A stretch of DNA of 64,000 nucleotides, taken from positions 3,371,501 through 3,435,500 of the forward strand of contig NZ_CP125098.1 in the NCBI RefSeq assembly GCF_030020805.1, written 5' to 3'. A model generated the notes under the pieces. It worked only from the letters and a program-made list of their open reading frames with translations. It was not told the DNA's origin and ran no database searches. The position numbers were made by a program, and so were the translations under genes. Positions 35,509 through 43,923 of this stretch are shown here, piece by piece. Position 1 is the stretch's first letter. Every line of letters starts with the position of its first letter. The DNA comes from Paenibacillus sp. RC67. Its GTDB lineage: Bacteria; Bacillota; Bacilli; Paenibacillales; NBRC-103111.

Positions 35509-35916
35509 TCATTCCGAACGGCGATTTTTTAAATACTTGATAAAAAAAACGAGAAATGGAATCACCACCGCACAAATGACGGTTGTTTGTGTGAAATGTG
35601 ATTTCCACACAGCATAGGTTCCAAATAATTGTGACATCCCAAGGGTTCGAGTATACAAGCCGCTGTAGCATACGATAAAAATCATAAAGCAGGCTGCAAT
35701 TAGAGCTTTAAATCTTGGGGCTAGCTCACAACTGCCGTAAATGGGTAAGAAAATGCACAAAAAATCGTAGTAAAAATGAACAACGATAAATTTTAGCTCA
35801 GAGCTGATTGTTAGGCTTTTAACAAATAGATCCACAACGCGTCCTCCCATAAAAGAAAGGACAATAAAAGAGATTACGAAGAAAGGAATAATCAACAGAA
35901 GCTTCAGCAAATCCAA
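35509..35916 (-). CDS. Hypothetical four-helix membrane protein
   Basis: About 135 residues with four hydrophobic segments (~5-24, ~42-60, ~66-86, ~108-128) and a basic end (KYLKNRRSE). No family recognised. The start is uncertain: TTG 35916 has no ribosome binding site, whereas GGGAGG at 35949-35954 is well placed for ATT or ATC codons at 35943/35940 in the same open frame, which would add eight or nine residues. It converges on the P-loop kinase gene. Confidence 0.55.
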   Translation of the reverse strand: MDLLKLLLIIPFFVISFIVLSFMGGRVVDLFVKSLTISSELKFIVVHFYYDFLCIFLPIYGSCELAPRFKALIAACFMIFIVCYSGLYTRTLGMSQLFGTYAVWKSHFTQTTVICAVVIPFLVFFIKYLKNRRSE

Positions 35917-36045
35917 TCCTGAGAATGATTGGTTTTCGATAATTATTACCTCCCATCCTTAAAATGGAATAAGTATATAATTATGGTACGTATTAGGGCC
36001 GACTTGGTTTCGTGGGGATAATTACGAGGAATAACTTGGAGTATA

Positions 36046-36069
36046 AAGAGCCGGCATTGGCCGGCTCTT
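36046..36069. terminator. Hairpin downstream of the SDR gene
   Basis: AAGAGCCGG and CCGGCTCTT, perfect 9-base arms around CATTGG. GC-rich, but T tracts are short on both sides. Confidence 0.7.
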
Positions 36070-36098
36070 GTGTTTAAACTAATGGAACAAAAAGAATC

Positions 36099-36827
36099 TT
36101 ATCTTAGAATGTAACCCCCATCGGGAAAGAGAGTACTTCCCGTCGTATACCCATTGGTCATTAAATAGATCGTTGTATGCGCGGCTTCATAAGCATGACC
36201 AACTCGACCCAGAAGATTCAATCGGGTATACTCCTCATACGCTTTGTCTCTAACGGCTTGTTCCGCCCCCTCCCAGTTAAAGGACGTATGAATCGTTCCA
36301 GGAGAGATCACGTTGACTCTTATCGGTGCCAATTCGACGGCAAGAGCTTTGCCCAAGCTTTCTATAGCTCCATTGCAAGCAGCATAAGATGCTCCATCTG
36401 CCAACGGGCGTTGGCTAAAAGCTCCCGACATTAAGACGATAGAACCACTAGAGTTAATATACGGAACAGCATACTTCACAGCGTTATACTGCGGCCAAAA
36501 TTTGGCATCAAAGCAGCTGTGCGCAACCTCCAGTTCGGATGTGACAGGACCTCTTACGTAGGAGGCGCCAGGAGTAAATAAATGATCAAAGCTTCCTATT
36601 GTCTCAAAAAAAGTCTGAAGCTCATCCACATTGCGGTTATCTAAAGAATAAATTTCGATACCATCGTCACCTAGCAGTTGACGGGCAAGCTCTAGCTTCT
36701 CGATGGTACGACCCGCTATAACAACTTGTCCACCCTGCTCTCTAGTTTGTTTGGCAACGGCAAGACCTATGCCTGAACTGCCGCCGATAATAACGACACG
36801 TTGATTCTCCAATGTGTTAAGAGACAT
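36099..36827 (-). CDS. Short-chain dehydrogenase/reductase lacking the catalytic Lys
   Basis: 242 residues from ATG 36827, eight bases after AGAGG. The Rossmann motif is GGSSGIG (15-21). Ser134 and Tyr148 align with the SDR active site, but the YxxxK motif reads YAACN, so the Lys is Asn152. The segment NGAIESLGKALAVELAPIRVNVISPG is otherwise typical, and SDRs of this NGA-type branch are known. It is divergent from an HxlR regulator across a region with two inverted repeats and is probably repressed by it. Confidence 0.85.
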   Translation of the reverse strand: MSLNTLENQRVVIIGGSSGIGLAVAKQTREQGGQVVIAGRTIEKLELARQLLGDDGIEIYSLDNRNVDELQTFFETIGSFDHLFTPGASYVRGPVTSELEVAHSCFDAKFWPQYNAVKYAVPYINSSGSIVLMSGAFSQRPLADGASYAACNGAIESLGKALAVELAPIRVNVISPGTIHTSFNWEGAEQAVRDKAYEEYTRLNLLGRVGHAYEAAHTTIYLMTNGYTTGSTLFPDGGYILR

Positions 36828-36893
36828 TGTTTTCACCTCTGGATAGTAAGAATTAGCTTTCGACTCCTATTATTAACTGTGCGGCCTAAACTG

Positions 36894-36935
36894 CCAAGTA
36901 CGCACTTCAAACGTACTTGGTACGAAAATTCGTAC
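36894..36935. promoter_or_regulatory. Two inverted repeats between SDR and HxlR genes
   Basis: CCAAGTACG-N9-CGTACTTGG (36894-36920) is a perfect 9-base-arm repeat; GTACGAA-AA-TTCGTAC (36920-36935) is a second, adjoining one. Both contain GTAC half-sites, as seen at operators of HxlR-family proteins. Confidence 0.65.
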
Positions 36936-37020
36936 TATTTGATGGTGTAAGGGCTCACAGAAATCATCGTGCAAAAGTTTAGTGCAGCAGTTATCATAGG
37001 TGAAGAGGTGGAGAACAAAG

Positions 37021-37383
37021 ATGAATTTAAAAGAACCCAGATTAAAAGGGGTCATTGCAACCCTCGAAATGATCGGTGGCAAATGGAAGCCGCTTATCCT
37101 TTTTATATTGCTTGTTGATGGAACCAAACGATTCGGTGAGCTGCGACGTCTCATCCCTGATGTATCTCAAGGAACATTGACCAAACAGCTGCGGGAGCTT
37201 GAAGAGGATCAATTGATTAACCGAGTCATCTATCAAGAGATCCCTCCGAGAGTAGAATATAGTCTGACAGATCACGGGAAAACGGTATCTTCCGTTTTGG
37301 ATTCCATGTGCAGTTGGGGGAGAAAGCATCTGGAGATGCGGGAGGATCTGAGCAAGGGGAGAGAACCGAGTGGAAGTAATTGA
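37021..37383 (+). CDS. HxlR-family transcriptional regulator
   Basis: 120 residues from ATG 37021 (AGGTGG upstream). The winged helix reads [72 protein letters not shown] in outline, an unambiguous HxlR pattern. No Cys occurs near the amino end, unlike the redox sensors YodB and HypR, so a different signal is likely. It is divergent from the SDR gene. Confidence 0.92.
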   Translation: MNLKEPRLKGVIATLEMIGGKWKPLILFILLVDGTKRFGELRRLIPDVSQGTLTKQLRELEEDQLINRVIYQEIPPRVEYSLTDHGKTVSSVLDSMCSWGRKHLEMREDLSKGREPSGSN

Positions 37384-37422
37384 GTTGAAGATTAGTGAAG
37401 TTTCGAAAACGGGAGTAATGGT

Positions 37423-37659
37423 TTATTTAGCATTGAATAACTGGCCGCAATATGCAAAAACCACGCTCATGACCTGCTGATCATGAGCATTTTTAACATA
37501 GAAACAATGCCTCTTCCAATCTAGCATTCGAATAGCGGCGTTTTTATCACCAGCAATCGCTGCTTTGTATGTATGTAACACATCATCCATGTCAGGTATG
37601 GGTTGATGTTTTCTGAAAAAACCTACAAATTTTGAGATTTCAGTCATATTATAAGTCAT
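37423..37659 (-). CDS. Small hypothetical protein
   Basis: 78 residues. GGAGA precedes the ATG at 37659. The protein starts MTYNMTEISKFVGFFRKHQP and is predicted helical and soluble, with DKNAAIRMLDWKRHCFY in the middle. No family recognised. Confidence 0.55.
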   Translation of the reverse strand: MTYNMTEISKFVGFFRKHQPIPDMDDVLHTYKAAIAGDKNAAIRMLDWKRHCFYVKNAHDQQVMSVVFAYCGQLFNAK

Positions 37660-37802
37660 TATATGTCTCCGTTTAAAATTAGCGTTGGAGGTAGCTTTTT
37701 TATTATAACGGATGCCGGTTTAGGAATCTGCAACAATTTGTGGAATAAAATCTTATTGAATGGGAACGCTAGTTCTCATATAATGAGATTGAGGTGATAT
37801 TC

Positions 37803-38207
37803 ATGAAACCTTCAGAGCATGAGCTTAAATTATTGGGGGACTATATATTACTTCCTATTGCCATAACGGTAGTTAATACGAATCGGATTGAAATGGAGAC
37901 ATCAACGGCAACATTGCGAAAGCTTTATTCAGATACGGCTATGATCATGATGAATCGAATGCGTGAGGAGCTATCCGTGGTGAGGCAGAAGTTGGACGAA
38001 CGCCGTATTGTTGTTATAGATACCGAGGAATTTCATGAGGGAGAGTATGTTCATTATCCGTATGTCCTGCGTGGCCATCATGGTATGTTTGCCATAAACA
38101 AAGAAGTGATCCGGACTTCAGTCATAGCCCATATTCATCGTTATGTTGCTGAAGTGGTGCATATTGTCGCTTTGAATCAGGCGAACCCTACAAGTGTCCT
38201 AACTTGA
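37803..38207 (+). CDS. Conserved-looking hypothetical protein
   Basis: 134 residues from ATG 37803, six bases after GAGGTGAT. No signal peptide or membrane helix. A helical first half (MMNRMREELSVVRQKLDERR) is followed by VVIDTEEFHEGEYVHYPYVLRGHHGMFAINKEVIR. Reminiscent of uncharacterised Bacillus proteins, but no family is claimed. Confidence 0.6.
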   Translation: MKPSEHELKLLGDYILLPIAITVVNTNRIEMETSTATLRKLYSDTAMIMMNRMREELSVVRQKLDERRIVVIDTEEFHEGEYVHYPYVLRGHHGMFAINKEVIRTSVIAHIHRYVAEVVHIVALNQANPTSVLT

Positions 38208-38289
38208 AGGAGTATCCTTCAAAACTTTTAAATGTAATTAAATGGAACTTTCATGGCTTAATGTCGTACTAATAGGGAGGAGGTGCCAT

Positions 38290-38559
38290 ATGAATTGGAA
38301 CATCTTAATCCTTATTATTTTACTGATCATCAATTATCCGGTTTATAGGTTCCTATTTAATTGGTTTTTTTATGATGAAGATGAATTCGAAGAATCTGTG
38401 AGATATTCATTTACTCCCAATTTTATATCTTTCTTCAGAGGAGAATATTGGAAGGATAAATTCAGCACCATGAGGTTGAAGGTTTATACTATAAGCTGCA
38501 TAGCGGTTGTTGTTCTAGAGTTTGTATTGATTAATAAAGTCGTTGCGTTTTTTAGTTGA
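38290..38559 (+). CDS. Small two-helix membrane protein
   Basis: 89 residues from ATG 38290, five bases after GGGAGGAGGTG. Hydrophobic helices at ~5-22 and ~68-88 flank an acidic, aromatic region (FYDEDEFEESVRYSF). Function unknown. Confidence 0.6.
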   Translation: MNWNILILIILLIINYPVYRFLFNWFFYDEDEFEESVRYSFTPNFISFFRGEYWKDKFSTMRLKVYTISCIAVVVLEFVLINKVVAFFS

Positions 38560-38624
38560 ATTGCAATTAATAGGGGTGGGGTTCATCTTGAATGAAGCTT
38601 CATCATGATAATGGAGGGTTAATC

Positions 38625-39284
38625 GTGAAGGCGATTATTTTTGGAGCAACAGGCATGGTTGGGAAAGGTGTGCTGCAGGAATGTCTCCTTGATCCTAATG
38701 TGCAAAGTGTGCTCACCGTCGGACGCAGTGCAACAGGTCAGCGGCATGACAAGCTGCATGAGCTGATACATAAGGATCTCCTTCAGTTAACGGACATTGA
38801 GTCGTCACTGACAGGCTTTGACGCTTGTTTCTTTTGTCTGGGTGTTTCCTCGTTTGGCATGACGGAAGAGCAGTATCGGGCGATTACCTATGATATTACC
38901 CTTAATGTGGCTCGAACATTAGCTCGATTGAATCCGGATATGACGTTTATTTATGTAACAGGAATGGGGACAGACAGCTCGGAGAGTGGGAGCAGGATGT
39001 GGGCTAGGGTGAAGGGAAAAACGGAGAATGATCTACTTCAATTGCCATTTAAAGCAGCCTATATGTTCCGGCCCGGTGGGATTCTTCCTCCAAAGAACAT
39101 TCGATCCAAAACTAAGCTATACCAGATCATTTATGACCTAACGAGACCGTTCTATCCATTGCTCCAAAAAATGTTTCCCCAATCGATCACCTCATCACAG
39201 CAGCTTGGCCGGGCGATGATCAGAGCAGTGAGCAAAGGTTATCCTAAACCGATCATTGAAAGCAGCGATATTAATAAGATGTAA
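38625..39284 (+). CDS. NAD(P)-binding atypical SDR/epimerase-like protein
   Basis: 219 residues from GTG 38625, six bases after GGAGGG; a longer frame from 38592 lacks a site. KAIIFGATGMVGKGVL is the GxxGxxG Rossmann loop of atypical SDRs of the HTATIP2/YwnB type. VGRSATG follows strand 2, FIYVTGMGTDSSE lies near the active site, and FRPGGILPP near the end. No catalytic Tyr-Lys pair is evident, so the role may be regulatory or redox sensing. Confidence 0.82.
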   Translation: MKAIIFGATGMVGKGVLQECLLDPNVQSVLTVGRSATGQRHDKLHELIHKDLLQLTDIESSLTGFDACFFCLGVSSFGMTEEQYRAITYDITLNVARTLARLNPDMTFIYVTGMGTDSSESGSRMWARVKGKTENDLLQLPFKAAYMFRPGGILPPKNIRSKTKLYQIIYDLTRPFYPLLQKMFPQSITSSQQLGRAMIRAVSKGYPKPIIESSDINKM

Positions 39285-39312
39285 AGTGAATAAAGTTTCT
39301 TAATTCAAAGAG

Positions 39313-39350
39313 GACTTACCGGACCTGATCCGATAAGTCTTTTATTTTTA
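39313..39350. terminator. Terminator between convergent SDR-like and ArsR genes
   Basis: GACTTA-C-CGG and CCG-A-TAAGTC arms around ACCTGAT, then TTTTATTTTTA. Confidence 0.85.
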
Positions 39351-40256
39351 TCTATAATACACTCGAAACAGCGGATCTTGGCTGTAATTGCCAAATCCCT
39401 CTCCATATAACGTTAATCCACCTACATGAGCCGATCCTTCCTCGACTGCCAATCTGAATATCCAATGATTACGATCAAGCGATAGAGCGGATAAACCGTT
39501 AGATGACATTTGTTGTCCATCGATGAAGGTACCCTCTTCTTTAATTCGGATAACTTTAAGGAGACCGTATTGATTCAAGCCTGTTCTCCACCAGTCTGGA
39601 GCGTATTTGCCACGGCTGCAGCTGCCGTAATCCCCAGGACTTGTCCATTGACCGAGTAAAGTTCCATTAAGATAAAAGTGAATATCCGAAGGCCAATGAT
39701 CATTGACACCTGGCGCTTCTGAGCCGAGCTCCATAGTGATTTCAATTTCCTCCAGCTCTTGGCCGGGTAAAAGATAGTTCGGAATTCGGTATTCAACATA
39801 TCCTTTACCGAACCAAAGAATGTGCGCATACATCCTCTCAGGCTCCAGAAAATAGCGGGGGTCGTCGAATTGCCCAATAATTTTATCCTTAGTGGCGAGT
39901 CCGCAGGTGGGGTAAACATCAAACTCTGTGTAATGTCCAATAGGTATAATGCTCTCGTACACTTGACGCATCGGTTCTGTTGTAAGCGGCAGATCAATCT
40001 GAATCCGCTCAATAGCCAGTTCGCACATCTTATGTGTTCCGCCTTCTTTGCGAACCTTCTTCGTCCGGATCAGCCCGCCGGCTTCCAGCTTGCGAACGTG
40101 CATCGTGACTATAGCGCTGCTTAACTGCAGCTGTTGTGCAATGTCTTTTATATTCATAGGCTGCGCTGCAAGCAATTGCAAAATCCGAAGCCGCACTTCG
40201 CTTGCAAGCGCCTCGTATAAGGGCAAATAATCCGTGTTCGTTGTTGCTTTTAGCAT
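39348..40256 (-). CDS. ArsR-type regulator with large C-terminal sensor domain
   Basis: 302 residues. The amino 80 hold an ArsR-like winged helix (YEALASEVRLRILQLLAAQPMNIKDIAQQLQLSSAIVTMHVRKLEAGGLIRT). The C-terminal 200 are beta-rich with many aromatic residues (ILWFGKGYVEYRIPNYLL, HFYLNGTLLGQW, APDWWRTGLNQYG), resembling a carbohydrate-binding sandwich. It is divergent from the GH51 arabinofuranosidase, so it probably senses an arabinoside or related sugar and controls that gene. The fusion is larger than a standard ArsR protein (~100 residues). Confidence 0.85.
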   Translation of the reverse strand: MLKATTNTDYLPLYEALASEVRLRILQLLAAQPMNIKDIAQQLQLSSAIVTMHVRKLEAGGLIRTKKVRKEGGTHKMCELAIERIQIDLPLTTEPMRQVYESIIPIGHYTEFDVYPTCGLATKDKIIGQFDDPRYFLEPERMYAHILWFGKGYVEYRIPNYLLPGQELEEIEITMELGSEAPGVNDHWPSDIHFYLNGTLLGQWTSPGDYGSCSRGKYAPDWWRTGLNQYGLLKVIRIKEEGTFIDGQQMSSNGLSALSLDRNHWIFRLAVEEGSAHVGGLTLYGEGFGNYSQDPLFRVYYR

Positions 40257-40412
40257 TCGAATGTTCCTTTCTATGGCAGCTCCCTTGGTTAGCCTTCTAA
40301 GTAATTAATATAAACGTAAATTCAACAAAGTCAATAAATCTCATAGATAAATGCTTGTCAAACCGTTTTTCCTATGGTTAACTAAGATCAAGTTATTATT
40401 ATTTGTTAATTG

Positions 40413-40430
40413 ATTAATGTATATATTAAT
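40413..40430. promoter_or_regulatory. AT-rich palindrome upstream of the GH51 gene
   Basis: ATTAAT-GTATAT-ATTAAT, a candidate operator for the divergent ArsR-type regulator, some 25 bases before the GH51 start. Low-complexity sequence makes chance likely enough to keep confidence low. Confidence 0.35.
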
Positions 40431-40455
40431 TCATATACCGAAAGGAATGATACTT

Positions 40456-41943
40456 ATGAAAACTCATATCGTCATCAACACAGATATCACTCGCGGCACC
40501 ATTCATAAATCAATTTACGGGCATTTCGCTGAGCATCTCGGCCGCTGTATTTATGAAGGCATTTGGGTGGGAGAGGATTCCCCAATTCCAAATACGGAAG
40601 GTTTTCGCAATGACGTTCTGGATGCGCTGAAGCAAATTAATATTCCTGTTCTTCGTTGGCCCGGAGGATGCTTTGCGGACGAGTATCATTGGAAGGATGG
40701 CGTAGGTCCAAGGGAAACCCGCAAGCGTATGGTGAATACACATTGGGGCGGGCTAGTGGAGAACAATCATTTTGGCACTCATGAGTTTTTGAGACTTTGT
40801 GAGCTGTTGGATTGTGAGCCTTACATCTGCGGTAATGTCGGCAGCGGGACTGTACAGGAGATGCAGGAATGGATTGAGTATATGACCTTTGACGGGGAAT
40901 CTCCGATGGCAGATTGGCGAAGAAAGAACGGACGGGATAAGCCGTGGAAAGTAAAGTATTTTGGCGTTGGCAATGAAAACTGGGGATGCGGCGGCAATAT
41001 GAGACCGGAATATTATGCTGATCTGTATAGGCAGTTTCAGACCTATGTACGCAACTTCGGAGAAAACAAAATTTACAAAATCGCAGGAGGAGCAAACGAC
41101 TTTAACTATAATTGGACCGAAATATTGATGCGTGAGGCTGCTAAATATATGCATGGCTTGAGCTTGCATTATTACACGGTTCCAGGGGTATGGAAGCAGA
41201 AGGGCTCGGCTACGGATTTCGAGGTTCATGAGTGGTTTACGACACTTCGCAAAGCGCTTGTGATGGATGATTTGGTGACTAAGCATGCAACGATTATGGA
41301 TAAATATGATCCGGAGAAAAGGGTAGGCATGATTGTGGATGAATGGGGGACTTGGTTCGATCCGGAACCGGGAACGAACCCAGGCTTCCTGTACCAGCAA
41401 AACACTTTGCGAGATGCACTTGTGGCTGGAGTAACTTTGAATATATTTAATAATCACTGTGATCGGGTTCATATGGCTAATATCGCTCAAACCGTTAATG
41501 TTCTTCAAGCTATGATTTTAACGGAAGGAGGCAGCATGATTAAGACACCTACTTATCATGTGTTTGATTTGTATAAAGAACATCAGGGAGCGGAATTGCT
41601 TGACATGCATGTAAGCGAACAGACTCATTATGAGCTTGACGGTGAAGTGCTCCCACAAGTCAGTCTATCCGCCTCCAAAGGAACTGACGGGATAATTCGA
41701 ATCACCCTGTGCAATCTTCATCATGACCAGCAGGCCAAGGTCCAGTTAGAACTGCGAGGAATGGCAAGCACGGACAAGAGAGTGTCAGGAAGAATCATAA
41801 CGGCAGATCGGATACAGGCTCATAACACGTTTGCCCACCCTAACAACGTACATACAGCGGAATTCATTCATGCTGCGCTGAAAAATAGCTTGTTGAGTAC
41901 GGAATTACCGCCGATGTCGGTAGTACTTTTGACAATTGAGTAA
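40456..41943 (+). CDS. abfA: Alpha-L-arabinofuranosidase, GH51
   Basis: 495 residues from ATG 40456, ten bases after AAAGGAA; two upstream ATGs lack spacing. The GH51 TIM barrel shows [14 protein letters not shown], the acid/base Glu174 in GVGNENWG and the nucleophile Glu296 in [10 protein letters not shown], close to the positions in Geobacillus AbfA. A beta-sandwich domain ends the protein. No signal peptide: it removes terminal arabinofuranose from imported oligosaccharides in the cytoplasm. Divergent from a sugar-sensing ArsR-type regulator. Confidence 0.96.
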   Translation: MKTHIVINTDITRGTIHKSIYGHFAEHLGRCIYEGIWVGEDSPIPNTEGFRNDVLDALKQINIPVLRWPGGCFADEYHWKDGVGPRETRKRMVNTHWGGLVENNHFGTHEFLRLCELLDCEPYICGNVGSGTVQEMQEWIEYMTFDGESPMADWRRKNGRDKPWKVKYFGVGNENWGCGGNMRPEYYADLYRQFQTYVRNFGENKIYKIAGGANDFNYNWTEILMREAAKYMHGLSLHYYTVPGVWKQKGSATDFEVHEWFTTLRKALVMDDLVTKHATIMDKYDPEKRVGMIVDEWGTWFDPEPGTNPGFLYQQNTLRDALVAGVTLNIFNNHCDRVHMANIAQTVNVLQAMILTEGGSMIKTPTYHVFDLYKEHQGAELLDMHVSEQTHYELDGEVLPQVSLSASKGTDGIIRITLCNLHHDQQAKVQLELRGMASTDKRVSGRIITADRIQAHNTFAHPNNVHTAEFIHAALKNSLLSTELPPMSVVLLTIE

Positions 41944-41949
41944 TTGCAG

Positions 41950-42213
41950 ATGGGGAATATATATTGCAGAAGCTGTTCCGATAGCGTGGATGTCATGGAG
42001 GATCAAATCGAAAGATTGATTGGAGTGCTGAGACGAACACCAACGGATTGTGTGTCAGAGGAAGTTTATAACCAAAGATTAGCGGCATGTAGGGAGTGCG
42101 AAGCTCTTGTTCATTCCCATACTTGTAGGTATTGCGGCTGCTTTGTTCAAGTAAGGGCGCTTCTCAAGGAGAGAAGCTGCCCACTGCCTGATGCAGCAAA
42201 ATGGACATGTTGA
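41950..42213 (+). CDS. Cys-rich small protein (DUF6171-like)
   Basis: 87 residues starting six bases after the GH51 stop. Cys residues are arranged as CRSC near the amino end, CREC in the middle (RLAACRECEAL), CRYCGC, and two more near the C-terminus, a pattern for one or two zinc knuckles. No proper ribosome binding site, so translation may be coupled to GH51. It resembles the DUF6171 family from memory; function unknown. A zinc-controlled gene lies just downstream. Confidence 0.65.
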   Translation: MGNIYCRSCSDSVDVMEDQIERLIGVLRRTPTDCVSEEVYNQRLAACRECEALVHSHTCRYCGCFVQVRALLKERSCPLPDAAKWTC

Positions 42214-42223
42214 ATTTATTCTT

Positions 42224-42253
42224 AACCCGAAGCAGAGCAGACTGTTTCGGGTT
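42224..42253 (+). terminator. Terminator after the GH51 / Cys-rich pair
   Basis: AACCCGAA and TTCGGGTT arms with a 14-base loop, then ATTAACGTTTTTG. Confidence 0.75.
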
Positions 42254-42304
42254 ATTAACGTTTTTGTTTGACTGTAAAAAACATATCTGATACAATTCAC
42301 TAAG

Positions 42305-42317
42305 CGTAATAATTACG
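42305..42317 (+). promoter_or_regulatory. Zur box upstream of the zinc GTPase
   Basis: CGTAAT-A-ATTACG matches the core of the Bacillus Zur operator (TCGTAATnATTACGA) at every core position. It lies about 90 bases before the start and implies zinc-dependent repression. Confidence 0.75.
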
Positions 42318-42336
42318 TATAAATAATTGTTTGAAA

Positions 42337-42358
42337 TAAGGGGTGCTAAGCACCTCTT
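42337..42358 (+). other. Leader hairpin between Zur box and zinc GTPase
   Basis: AAGGGGTGC-TAA-GCACCTCTT forms a 9-bp stem in the mRNA leader, followed by a short T-rich stretch. It could act as an attenuator or protect the transcript; no ZTP riboswitch core was recognised. Confidence 0.45.
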
Positions 42359-42404
42359 CTTTAAAAGAATTAAATCGTAAAAATAACTATTATAAGGAGT
42401 TGGA

Positions 42405-43607
42405 ATGGCAACCATGACAAAAATTCCAGTGACCGTATTGAGTGGCTATTTAGGCTCAGGTAAAACAACCGTCCTTAATCATGTATTAAACAACCGCAGT
42501 GGCTTAAGAGTCGCTGTCATCGTCAACGATCTAAGCGAAGTGAATATCGACGCTTCATTAATCAAGGATGGGGGTGGACTCTCAAGAACGGACGAGAAGC
42601 TGGTTGAAATGTCCAACGGCTGTATTTGCTGCACGCTACGGGAAGATTTGCTTCGTGAGGTTGAAAAACTAGCCAAGGAAAACAGGTTCGATTATATCCT
42701 AATAGAATCAACAGGTGTCGGTGAACCGCTCCCCGTCGCGCAAACCTTCAGTTATGTCGATGAGGAACAGGGGATCGATCTATCACAATTTTGTCAGCTT
42801 GATTGCATGGTAACGGTAGTAGATGCCTATCGGTTCTGGCATGACTATTCATCTGGTGAAATGCTGCTGGACAGAAACCAGGCAGTAGGAGAGGATGATA
42901 CTCGCGAAGTTGTCGATTTGTTAATTGATCAAATTGAATTTTGCGATGTGCTTCTCTTAAATAAGTGCGATAAAGTGGATGAGGACGAGCTGGCACAACT
43001 GGAACAGGTGCTGCATACTCTGCAGCCTAGCGCCAAAATCATCCGGACCGAGCATGGCCGCGTGAATCCGACCGACATTCTTAACACCGGGTTATTCAAT
43101 TTCGAAGAAGCTAGTAGCTCAGCAGGTTGGATTAAAGAAATGCAAAAGCCTTCACATACACCCGAAACAGAAGAGTATGGCATCCGTTCCTTTGTTTATG
43201 AACGCGTGAAGCCCTTTCATCCTGAACGGTTGAAGCAATGGATGGAAGAATGGCCAGCCGACATTGTTAGAGCGAAGGGAACTTTGTGGCTTGCCACCCG
43301 TGATACAATGGGTCAAAACTTAAGCCAAGCAGGTCCATCCATTCAATTTGGTCCTTCCGGCTACTGGATTGCTGCCCTGCCCGAATTTGAACAAAAAGCA
43401 ATGCTGCAAGATGATCCTGAGTTAGCTTTGCAATGGGATGAGAAATATGGGGATCGAATCAACAAAGTCGTTTTTATAGGAATTGACATGAATCGTGTTG
43501 AAATCGAAGCCAGCTTGGATGCTTGTTTGTTAAATGAGACAGAAATGCAAAGGGATTGGCAATCGTTTCCTGACACTCTTCCCAATGTCAGCGAAGCAGA
43601 ACTGTAA
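42405..43607 (+). CDS. zagA: Zinc-responsive GTPase of the COG0523 family (YciC/ZagA type)
   Basis: 400 residues. Walker A is GYLGSGKTT (14-22), the family metal motif is NGCICC (Cys73, Cys75, Cys76), ESTGVGEPLPVAQ follows, and NKCD is the guanine-specificity motif. The C-terminal CobW_C domain is present (YGIRSFVYERVKPFHPERL). Members insert zinc into client proteins under zinc starvation; Bacillus subtilis ZagA is repressed by Zur. The Zur box upstream supports that assignment. AAGGAG precedes the ATG. Confidence 0.92.
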   Translation: MATMTKIPVTVLSGYLGSGKTTVLNHVLNNRSGLRVAVIVNDLSEVNIDASLIKDGGGLSRTDEKLVEMSNGCICCTLREDLLREVEKLAKENRFDYILIESTGVGEPLPVAQTFSYVDEEQGIDLSQFCQLDCMVTVVDAYRFWHDYSSGEMLLDRNQAVGEDDTREVVDLLIDQIEFCDVLLLNKCDKVDEDELAQLEQVLHTLQPSAKIIRTEHGRVNPTDILNTGLFNFEEASSSAGWIKEMQKPSHTPETEEYGIRSFVYERVKPFHPERLKQWMEEWPADIVRAKGTLWLATRDTMGQNLSQAGPSIQFGPSGYWIAALPEFEQKAMLQDDPELALQWDEKYGDRINKVVFIGIDMNRVEIEASLDACLLNETEMQRDWQSFPDTLPNVSEAEL

Positions 43608-43752
43608 CATATAAATAGGACGTGATAAGGAAACGAAGTGTCGCTCTTCTGTATAAAAAATCATCTCAATGGTTATATTGATGTTAAAAATGGTAGATAA
43701 AGGGTGACATCAACTCTTAACTGCCATAAGGGATACGAAGAAGAGGTGTACT

Positions 43753-43875
43753 ATGGAGATCGAATTCGGACCTTACATAATACAACTTAATGCACTTATC
43801 GAAACAACAGCTCAAGTCCGAGGGCTGTTGTTTTGTTCGTTTTCCATGCGTTTAGCATCCGTAAAGCCATTCTAA
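43753..43875 (+). CDS. Possible 40-residue peptide overlapping a hairpin
   Basis: AGAGGTG precedes ATG 43753, which opens MEIEFGPYIIQLNALIETTA and continues to TAA at 43873-43875. A terminator-like hairpin at 43803-43840 lies inside the frame, which argues that the 3' half may rarely be transcribed. Its status as a gene is doubtful. Confidence 0.25.
   Translation: MEIEFGPYIIQLNALIETTAQVRGLLFCSFSMRLASVKPF
43803..43840 (+). terminator. Terminator-like hairpin upstream of the PKS operon
   Basis: AACAACAGC (43803-43811) and GCTGTTGTT (43824-43832) are perfect arms, followed by TTGTTCGTTTTCC. It may end transcription from the zinc GTPase side or act as an attenuator. The remaining spacer between 43608 and 43923 shows no other feature. 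Confidence 0.65.
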
Positions 43876-43923
43876 ACCATTTTTAGCTGATAAGTGACTA
43901 CAGATGAGAGGAAGATGTGGGAA

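Noticed and set aside
40753-41508. 251-codon minus-strand frame
   Set aside because: Antisense to the conserved GH51 catalytic region; composition is that of a mirrored coding strand.
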